A stretch of 64,000 nucleotides of DNA from Apostichopus japonicus (lineage: Eukaryota; Echinodermata; Holothuroidea; Aspidochirotida; Stichopodidae). The notes beneath the pieces are model-generated. The model ran no database searches. It saw only the letters and a program-made list of their open reading frames with translations, and had not been told where the DNA came from. This document shows positions 32,585 to 41,696 of this stretch, piece after piece. The stretch's first letter is position 1. Each line of letters opens with the position of its first letter. The position numbers and the translations under genes are program-made. The stretch covers positions 31,750,668 to 31,814,667 of the forward strand of contig NC_092569.1 in the NCBI RefSeq assembly GCF_037975245.1, written 5' to 3'.

Positions 32585-32935
32585 GTGAAGCTGTTTTTGG
32601 TGAGAACCTGTTGCATGAGAACTTTGATGTCAGAGCTGGGTGGACAAGTGTGGACCTTCTTAGACAGGGCTGCACGTTTCACCGATAATGGCTGTACTAT
32701 GGTTTTGGTTCTTGATATCTTCAAATTTCCTGAGGAAATCTGGAGTGTCATGGATGTCAGAGTTAATCTGAGGAACTAGAGGTTTGATGAAGTGGTCCAC
32801 AAACAAGGATATCTTCTCGGTGAGAGACACATTGCCTGAGATGAGAGGCCTATCAGGGTTACCAGGCTTGTGAATTTTGGTCAGAAGATAAAACCTGGCT
32901 TCCTTACTATCTGTGGGAGAAAGGAAAGAAATCTA
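32585..32935 (-). pseudogene. Penelope-like element reverse transcriptase fragment
   Basis: The minus strand reads SKEARFYLLTKIHKPGNPD, RPLISGNVSLTEKISLFVDH, FIKPLVPQINSDIHDTPDFL, RKFEDIKN. The pattern FYLL.KIHKPG.P.RP..S......EKIS.FVD...KPLV is characteristic of Penelope-like RTs. A stop follows further on. The fragment lies in opposite orientation between two parts of a LINE, so it is a nested insertion. There is no GIY-YIG endonuclease part in view. Confidence 0.8.
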
Positions 32936-32984
32936 AATGTTCTCAGTTAGTGTTAATCGTTCATTACACGAAATGCCCAAAAAA

Positions 32985-33480
32985 TACTCCGGATGCCTTC
33001 TTTACACAGAACTCAAACATCTACATTCACAACACCAGGCAAGCTGATTACCTACACCCAAGGGCCAAAACAATGTCACAACAATATCTCTAAACATAGC
33101 CTACATCATTTGGCCATTACACTTTGGAATTCCATACCTTTCACTTCAAAGGCGACGCCTTCTTTAGATGCTATTAGAAAAAGCTTAAATAAGCACTCCA
33201 TAACATGTACTACAATTGGGAAACGTTTTTGTCTACAACTCAATTATTGCTACTACTTCCTTCTAACGTGTGAGTGAGGGGAGGGGAAGGGGTGGTTCTG
33301 GGGTTTGTTTTTGGTTCTCATTCCTAATTTTGAAGTTCTGCACTTTTTTCAGGGAGTGTCACTACCCGAAAAGCCCTAAAGGGTATTTTAGTACACTTTC
33401 TTTCACAAGTTTTGTTTCTTGTCTCATATGTTGTTATAGGTCATACTTATGTTGTGATACAGTAAAACAACATAAATGAA
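32985..33480 (+). pseudogene. LINE reverse transcriptase C-terminal part and 3' UTR
   Basis: Reads FTQNSNIYIHNTRQADYLHP, then in another frame ISKHSLHHLAITLWNSIPF and SLDAIRKSLNKHSI. This is the usual LINE C-terminus (N.R....Y..P......WNSIP......SL..F...LK). A 3' UTR follows, ending near 33480 in AAATGAAATGAAAT, a short tandem tail typical of CR1-like elements. It probably continues the fragment at 31950-32575 beyond the Penelope insertion. Confidence 0.7.
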
Positions 33481-33489
33481 ATGAAATCA

Positions 33490-34050
33490 TGAAAACCTTG
33501 TAAATATACACGATAACTCACAAATTGAAGCCGGCGATAATTCCCTACTTATTATGTAGATCCCGCACGGTGAGTAAAATACCAAGTTGTAATTAAAAGA
33601 GGTCGAAGTTCACTTGAGGTAAAGAGTATTTAGTGTGTACATTCATCTCTGCGACTAAGAGAAACTCATGAAATAAATGGACTTCACATGTCATTTGACG
33701 TCAACATATGCCAAAGTATGAAAACGGGGAAAACACTAATCATGTGAGACTTGGGTGAACATACGTAGGATGTAGATGAACCGTGGTGATGGCACCTGCT
33801 AAAATCGGTGGAGGTCGTAGGTAACTTTAAACCAACAGTGGTAAACAAAACTGTTTTAAACACTACAAAAGGAGACATAACGCTTTGAACCTATAGTCAG
33901 TTGCGTAACTAGGGGATTTGCCCTCCCCCCTCCGCCTAACTCATATTCGAATATCCCCACCCCTCCCCCATGACATTGGTGGGAAGAACAAAATACTTGA
34001 CGGATTTAAAAATGCATTTAATGGCTCAGTTAAACCAGCTCGCGAAAGAC
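33490..34050. repeat. Dispersed copy of the 5550-5900 repeat tract
   Basis: Matches 5560-5900 and 14800-15110 (GGCGATAATTCCCTACTTATT, in part, and ATTTGACGTCAACATATG). TTGCGTAACTAGGGGATTTG followed by C-runs (33900-33965) resembles the hAT-like ends seen elsewhere, but I see no partner end. Confidence 0.55.
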
Positions 34051-34059
34051 GTTAAAAGC

Positions 34060-37000
34060 CAATTGTGTCTTAAAGTAAATGTTATCCTATTATTTTGCTT
34101 ACTGTCATCCCAAACGTAATTTGTTTCATGTTGTAATTTTTCATTGGTGTTGTGGAGTCCTGTATAAGTTTTAACGATAAACCAATTGGATACATAAGAA
34201 TTAGCCAATTTTATTATTAATTTATTATACAGAATAAACTTCTGGCGTTATCCAGTTTCACATCAAAGCATTATATAGGTACTCCTACTGTTTTAAGATT
34301 ATCCGGGTATGGCAAGCAGTTCAAGGAGGGAATAGGAAAATGTCCACATATAGTTTTAATGAGGTCGTACCAAACTCCCAAGAGGATGTTCTTAATGTGA
34401 ATAATGAGAGTTGCAAGTACATATTATTTGAGGGAATATGAACATTTCCACATAGTTTTAATGAGATCTTTATCAAACTACCAAGAGGATGTTCATTATG
34501 TGGATTATTTTATTTATTTTAATTAAATAACACTTTCCTGCTTGAAGGACGTTCTAGAAAGCATCGATTATCTTTAACTTGCCTCAGAGCTACAAAGGGA
34601 GAGTTATCATTCCAGTAAATCATCCTCATTAATTATCCCATGTGTAATCACTTCTTTACTCTTTACCAAGACTGATATAGATTCAGAATATTATGTATGT
34701 GACTATCATCCAATTTCATGTTTTGATATTTACATCGTTAATTTTCTATGAAAAACATATCTCTAAAAGAATGACGTATTTAAAGTGTGTCAAAATATTA
34801 TGAGACAAACATTTCTAGCATATTACAACCTGCTCTGTCCTATTTTTTGTCTTTTTCAATTCCGTTTCCTTATTGCTTTTTTTTTCTTTGATGTTTGCAG
34901 CTCTTCTGAAGAGGATATCGTGTATTTCCAAACAAGCCTATCGTATTGGTGTTTATGGGGGAGGGAGGTGGTAGCTGACATTGCTGATAGAATATAACTA
35001 TTGCTGCCCTTTTCGAAAACCATTGCTATTGTTAGGAAAAATACACCGTGCTATTTTTTATGGGGATGTAGAGAAATTGGGCTTTATTACATATCTGTTC
35101 TAATTTGAACCACTTTTTCCATTAAGAAAACAAGCCATCATTAGAAACAAGGAACCTTTATCACTGGAATTCCCTGGGTTCAAGTGCCATTTGTCTATAC
35201 AAATGAATTTTTGCTTTACGCATGGCAATCACAACGTGGTTAGCTGTCGGTGGGCATGGCCCCTCCACCAGTTTGCCAAGAGAGAAAACCTTTACTGACG
35301 GTTGAGTGAGAAAAAGAAGGACGTGTAAGAGAGCAAACAACAAAGTGGTATTGAAAGTCAAGAAAAAAAGGTCTCAGGCCCGTAGGAGAGGGTGGGGGCA
35401 GTGATGACATTTCCAAGGTCAGGGAAGTGTCTTCCTGCTACCTCAGGGTTGCTTTTAGCAAAAACTAAAATATTCACGCTATCTGGAGCTCATTACAGAT
35501 AGTGTCATAGACCTACCAAGACCCATTCAGTACACAAATCGTTAACTTACCATCTCAACTCCCTTCCTCCCCCGTCATTGCACTCAAAATACTGTGTGAG
35601 AGCATGAGTGTTGTATACATCACTGCCGATTTCCTTAAGGATGTAACTTGAAAAAGCCACTTCGGATACCGTCCTATTATGAGCGTTATGCACGCATGAA
35701 ATCTCATGTTTGCCAGGCAATTCTCGTAGAATTGTAAAGCACAATTATCATAATTAACCTTACCACTGTGTGTTGGGTAAATACGGCTACGCTCAAGTTT
35801 AAACTCCTTCAAGTTCGTAATGATTTTCTCTCCAATAATTTTTTTGGTTGTAGCTGTTGCCGGCCATATCCCGCACTCGCCCTCCGCTGAGGAGAAAGTT
35901 AGGTTGACGCGATCTCTCAGTAAAGATGGTTATAAATACAATGAAAAGGCCGAATACAACAAGCAACATATCCAGAAGATAAAATAGTAGCAATAACAAC
36001 AAAATCATGATAACATCTTTGACAGATGGAAGGCTTGTTGATTCTTCTTCATTTTTTCTATTCATTTTTGCAACACAAAACGTCATATTATTTCCTGTAA
36101 CATCAAACTATGTGTGCATATGCCTTTAACGATTGATATAATGAAAAGTTGCCTTGAAATGACGAATTGCCAAGTTTATATGCGAGCAAATGTAAGATAT
36201 GATGTATTTGCGGACATTTTGTAGCAGGACATTTCGTACATTTCGCCGGACTATATTTGATGTGATGGAAGGACAACATTTTCAGCAGATATTGTCCGGC
36301 CGGAGTAATTATGCTGGTACAGAGTTTCCCTGGGACACTTTGTACAGGGAAAAACTCTGTACTCTCACACCAGAGTAGTCGTAAGTAGGTAAGATGTTAG
36401 GTCGTATGTCAGATGGTGTATTTACGGAATCAGAAGTTGGAGAAAAACAGAGGGCGTCTGATATTAACTGTTTGGCTGGATTCATTTCTTGGCCCCTTTA
36501 GTATGGTTGTGTGAAACAGTTAGCTTTGAATAGAAACTTAACTAGCCTAGGCTTAATGTTTACGTTTGGTAGTTATAGCGGTTGGTTTTGTCGACCTAGA
36601 CACATACGTTAGGCGAGCATAAGAAGGGCTAGTACTATTAGGAACAGTAGGCCTTACAGTTACAGTACAGTAACAAAGTTCAGTACAGTAACACAGCTTA
36701 GCATAATACTAATAGCTAAGGTATTTTACAAAACATTGTACACGTATAGAACACATTAATCATTGCCTAACCTACGTGGAGTAGGATTTGAAATGTACAT
36801 GAAATGAGTGTCATCCAATTTCTACATTTTGGTTCAATCAATATACGTTAAAGGTAATCAGTACGCTGTTCCAAAGTTATGCATTCTAATTTAACGATAC
36901 TTCAAATTCCTTAAATAGTTTAATTTCCATTGATGAGATTTTAATTAGACGGTTTACTTTCCAAAACCTTTGTAGAGTGATAGGTTTGAGAATGAGCGAC

Positions 37001-37800
37001 ATAATAATTTCCCCATTATTTTAATCAACCTTATAACATCAGAGCGAATTTACAACCTTATAAATTAATATTGAGAAAGCTAGAACCCTGAAATTTGGTA
37101 AGTAAGAACTTTACACTTATTATTAAAGTAGAATACCTTCACAACTCCTACGTGGTTACATTGGTAAAAACTGGCATCATAACCTCTTCCTCATGCTGAA
37201 TCGCAGCAGGAAATAGCAACTTTAGCGCTGCGCAACTTGCAAATATATTTCAACAAAGTATTGCTATCATTATTTTGTATTTTTTGGACGAGACATAATC
37301 ACCTCTGGAAGAATCAAGTATTCTGAAGTAATAGTTAAGGAGCAATTTATCACTACAAATAGCAGATGTTTAAGTGAAAATACTAAAATTGAATATTTTC
37401 GCATTATTATGTGGACCTATCTCCACAAAGACAATGCTTTCTTGTTTTCCATTCTATGGGATAGTGTCTATGGGCTTCTGTAATAGGAAGGTATTAGTAT
37501 GTTTAACTGCTGAAAAATCAGACATCAAAAATCAAGAAAATCCTAAAATGCTGTGGGATAATTCGGCAAAATTTGAAGCAATGCAACTGAAATTTTCAGA
37601 ATATGCTTATTTCATGGAGCCTTAATCATGCAATGAAGGTGGTAATTTTTGGAGAGGATCCAGCAACAGCCATCCGTGATTTGACACGGAATGAACCAGG
37701 TATCTAGCATCGAATATTAGAAGCTTTGTTAATATGTCGCTCCTCCAACTTATGCCTGCTCTAACCACACTGGAACAAAGTTTTAACCTATTGTGTTGAA
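34060..37800. repeat. Duplicon copy 2, third part (paralogue of 52740-57780)
   Basis: Collinear with 52740-57780 apart from the LINE inserted there at 53686-55190 and about 250 extra nt there near 56250-56500. This copy has its own tandem duplication (34330-34420 and 34430-34505 both contain CAAGAGGATGTTC). Both copies share a hairpin: here GTACAGAGTTT at 36317-36327 pairs with AACTCTGTAC at 36353-36362. It contains no supported gene except the minus-strand remnants listed separately. Confidence 0.75.
35547..36086 (-). pseudogene. Possible membrane-protein gene remnant, two-copy, unknown
   Basis: Two minus-strand open frames. 36086-35799 encodes 95 residues with one strongly hydrophobic segment (about residues 26-54, LLLLLLFYLLDMLLVVFGLF and on) then a basic tail with TERSRQP. 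Downstream, a frame of about 50 residues (HEISCVHNAHNRTVSEVAF) ends near a good donor (TG|GTAAGT, about 35549). The paralogue at 55735-55541 and 55482-55285 keeps both frames. Most differences change residues, so selection looks absent or relaxed. I do not recognise the family. It could be exons of a decayed single-pass membrane protein, or chance. Confidence 0.3.
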
Positions 37801-38589
37801 CAATGGAAGAGAGATGGATGGATGCATAAATGGATGCATAGATGTATGCATAAATGGATGCATGACAGGATATGACGTACTGTTTTTAACACAACATCTC
37901 AAGAAGGGTAACTTTGATGAATATCATACATTATATACATGAAGACCCGTAGGTCATTTTAGGTCACCAGATGTCTAAATGTGCAAGCAATACTAACTCG
38001 ATATCTCAAGATGGGAAACTAACGAGTCTCATACTTCGTATGTAAATGTAAAGTACAAGAACCATATTGTTTTTGGTGGAGGTTAAAGGTCATCTGAGCC
38101 ACCAAAGCTCATAGTGTGAAAACCCTTCTAATCACGATATATGTAGTTGCAATGGTTCATATGAAAGCACCAGTTTTGGTTATGCTCCCCATCCGTTCAC
38201 CAAAGAAAAGGTTCTCATTGATAAAGATGAACCCCTCCACGCATAGAACTTCTTCAGGACGTCCATCAGCTAGCATTTTCATCCAAGCGAGTCCAAAAGA
38301 TTGCTCTTTCTTGAAACTAAAATTAAAAACCCTCATAGCCTCTTTACAATATGATGATACGACAGTAACACGGTGATCTTTATCTGTAGTTGTGTGTTGC
38401 TATAATCCAATAACATGAAATGTATTTAGCATCAAATATTAAAATTTGTGGATATGTATAGCAATCCTTCATTATCATGTCGCTCTGTCAGCTGAAATGA
38501 AAGCAAGACCGTGGAAAGAAGAAACATAAAGTGGTCTTACCAGGAAGACCTTTTTGCCCTAGTGGTAATGCAACTGATATGTCCACAGT
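37801..38589. other. Intergenic tract with tandem ATGGATGCAT words and repeat relics
   Basis: 37810-37862 is a short tandem array of ATGGATGCAT-like words. 37890-38130 holds AGGTCA-type units. 38150-38470 matches 6580-6900 and 15790-16120 (ACCCCTCCACGCATAGA, CAGGACGTCCATCAGCTAGC). No gene seen. Confidence 0.6.
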
Positions 38590-39115
38590 GTGTGCAGTGG
38601 GGTGAGACATGAAGATACGTTGCCGTTTACCAAAAATGACAGCTTGATTGTTGATCTCATCAACAAGTTACCCATTAACCTTGGCCATAATAAGGACAGC
38701 TTCAATCACATCAGATGCAAACTTAGTGAGATTGCGCGACTGTTATTTCAAATAGTGGCAGAAGAGCCGAATTCATCTATATCTGATCTCAGTCCTCCCT
38801 TTCTTTTTATGGATGTGGTCAACGCAGTGATAGTTATCTCAGGCTTTGATAATTCAACTCACTTTATACAAAACACCATCCTTGCCCTTGAAAGTAGGTC
38901 ATAAACTCAAGGAAGTTGCAATGATACAAGTGAAAAATGCACTAATGGCTAGAATGATGACTTGGATAGGATAAGTCTAGACTTAATTGGGAAGAAGGAG
39001 TTCCTCACAAGTACACTGTACCTTAGAACAGAGAAGAGAAGCAGACCAAAGTTATTCCCCTTTTCTGAGTATGCGATGACTCTGTCTAAATTATCTCAAG
39101 GAACAAGTCAAAAAT
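38590..39115 (+). pseudogene. Unknown gene remnant, paralogue of 59190-59396
   Basis: An open frame of 104 codons (no recognised domain) stops at 38902-38904. The adjacent frame carries on with GHKLKEVAMIQVKNALMAR, then after another shift DLDRISLDLIGKKEFLT and PFSEYAMTLSKLSQGTSQK. The last part is closely matched by the open frame at 59190-59396. The order of segments suggests one former protein, now broken by at least two shifts here. Function unknown. Confidence 0.5.
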
Positions 39116-40079
39116 AATATTAGTATTAGTTAACCATCTATAGCAGATGAAAACAGTCTGCCCCAGTTCTTTTGAGAGTTGATCTATTATATTTTTTTCA
39201 TTGGGCTGTTTTGAACATCTTTTATCATCAACACATGTTTATAGCTGTCTGATTTATATTGTAGCTGTTCTTGTTGTCACTCCAATGTATTCCATGTCCT
39301 GTGCTGTGCACAAGACGTGGTTTGCGTATGTTGTATGTACTCTTTTTATGGGTGAGTTTTTTAATAAAGTGTTGTTTACATCCACATATTTGAAGGTTTT
39401 CTTTATCATATTTTTCTTTTTTTCTGGCAAAAAAATGTTATATTAGGAATTCATATATATAATTGTCCTATATTTTTGAAGTGACAACCATCCAAACGCA
39501 TGGACTGTATCTCTTTTCAGATATATTTGAAAGGTTCATTGTTACTCAGTCGACGTACATACTGCCAAAGATCCATTGTGGAAAAGCTGAGGGTTGCATA
39601 GCACTAACAGTTCCATATTTCAGTGAGGCTGATAAATGTTGCATTTCCCAATTTTCATGTTAGATAACTCCCTTTGCATTTAAAATTGTGAATTCTTTGT
39701 TTTCTTGTTAAAACAGTGTCTGAGTATCTGTCCGTCATAAATAGCCTACCTGCTAAATTGCTAATGGCTTCACAGAACTTCAAAAGAGCTGAAGTTATAT
39801 ATTGTTTCCACAGGAAAATGTTTCATTTGGTTATCCACGGTTTCATCCCAGTGGGCCCAGGAAGTGTGTACTTACCATATTATCATAGTTTGCTTTGTGT
39901 AAGATCTGTGTGTCCACGAATTAATAGTTAAGATTCAGTATTGAAACTTCATATAAACAGCTGTTATCAGCATGCTTGCCAGGATTGCATGCCTAGAGCA
40001 CTAAGAAGACCCTCTCGTTTTCGGCAATATCCCATTCTTTGCCATATAATATATCATGATAGAAAGTATAAATATATGT
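39116..40079. other. No gene recognised
   Basis: Short open frames of 60-80 codons at 39201-39446, 39463-39663 and 39716-39931 have no domain and no paralogue in the window. Nothing else stands out. Confidence 0.4.
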
Positions 40080-40860
40080 TTAAACTTGGCATTTGTATTC
40101 GTCATATTGAGTAGAAGATACCTATTGTTTATAGTGGAGGTCGAAGGTCATCTGAGGTAACCTGAAAATCTTGTAAACACTATATGTAAAGATAGGAACC
40201 ATGAATACTGTTCATACTTAGCATGTGGTTGCGTCATGTTAAGAAGAAGGAGATGATAGTTTTTGTGTTTTTGGATGTCGATAGTTATTTGAGGTCAACA
40301 GACGTTAATCACTGGAAACCTTGTAAACAGGATATCTCAAGATACATAAGGATAGTTCTCATACCTAACATGTGGATGTGTTACAGTATATTGAGTAAAT
40401 GTACTATGGTGTATTTAGTGGAGGACAATGGTCACCTGAGGTCATCGGGCGTTGAAATATTCAAAACAATATCTAAAGTTAGCATGGATAATTTTTAATG
40501 TTTATACTCGACATGTGGATGGGTTATTGAATAGAATAATTCATTTGTTTTCGGTGGAGATCAAAGGTTATTTGGGTCACTAGCAGTTTAACGCTTAAAA
40601 CCATTTAAACGTGATATATCATGATAGAAATCAATGATCCTTTTCATACATGGTATATGGATATGCCATATTGAGTACAAGAATCTTGCTGTTTTGGTGT
40701 AGGTCACTGTGGTCACGAGAGGTCAAACTCTGAAACATTTATCTGAAAACATGATATCTAAAGGTAGGAAATATGGATACTTATCAAATTCGGTGTGTTG
40801 ATGCATCACACCGAGTACACGACCCTTTTTGTTTTGGTGAAGGTGTGAATTGCCCCGTAC
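40080..40860. repeat. Tandem array, about 140-bp period, AGGTCA-rich
   Basis: About five diverged units. Each has a variant of GGTGGAGGTCAAAGGTCATC followed by TGAGGTCA, then CTTGTAAACA, GATATCTCAAGATA and TTCATACTTAGCATGTGGAT. GGTCA landmarks at about 40136, 40280, 40422, 40557 and 40700 give spacings of 135-150 nt. This is the best-ordered member of the family. Confidence 0.7.
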
Positions 40861-41029
40861 AGTAGACTGACGTGTGTTTATCATTCCATAGTGTAATTGT
40901 ACACTAAAATAGTGGTTCAGGACATTTACATTATGTCTATTGTATTGAAGTCATCGAAACCTCAATGCATTTTGCATTCTCGTTATCCTTTTCATGTTAC
41001 AATTACAAACATTAGTGTTAATGCAGTGT

Positions 41030-41666
41030 TCATAAAAAAGTTCGTTCGTCGTGTTATTTATCTGTGGGACCGTAATTATTGTACAATACCCTTAGAACTG
41101 TGCAGAGACGACAGCCCTATACTTTCAAGACATAGCCTATGCCCAGTGGATGACTTTTATCTTCTTCAATGTTACGACATAGTGTTCACAGGAGAGGAAA
41201 CAATTTTCGTTAGAAAACAAAGTTCATTTGATTTAAGCAAATTTCAGAGTAGTGTGTAATCCATTTAAGTTCAGCGAAAAGCACAGTATGAAGACCTTCC
41301 AATTGCAATTGAAGTTATATCTTCATTGTTATGTGAATGACTCGAACTGAGTAAAGTAACCATAGCCTTCATATGATCCGTGGAGAATTTCAAATGATAT
41401 CTCAGAGGCTGAAGTATATACAGAGGCCGTAAGAACTACCTTGCCTTTAGCATGTCAATATCCCATATTGATTAAAAGATGCGTACAGTTTTGATCAGGC
41501 CAAAGGATATGTGAGAATAGCTTGTCATATATAATTGATATTGTTAGATTTGTTTAGGCAGGTGTCGGTTACCTAAATGATCGATCAGTGCATACGTATT
41601 GTAAAATGGTTGTTAGTAATCGTCTTTTTAAGTATTTAAACCAGGTCCGAAGATATTTTGTAATAT
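41030..41666. promoter_or_regulatory. Conserved block upstream of the 691-residue TRIM gene
   Basis: Matches 9466-10009 and 62870-63427 from AAAAGTTCGTTCGTCGTG to the acceptor. It includes GATGACTTTTATCTTCTTC, AATTTCAAATGATATCTCAG and a segment just before the gene containing AAACCAGGTCCGAAGATA. It is probably intron or promoter of the TRIM gene. Confidence 0.5.
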
Positions 41667-41696
41667 TCTAATTGTTTCTCTATTTTATATTTCAAG
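41667..41696 (+). promoter_or_regulatory. 3' splice site abutting the TRIM start codon
   Basis: TTTCTCTATTTTATATTTCAAG ends at 41696 (last 20 nt: TCTCTATTTTATATTTCAAG) and the ATG begins at 41697 in the context CAAGATGGCGGA. Confidence 0.65.
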
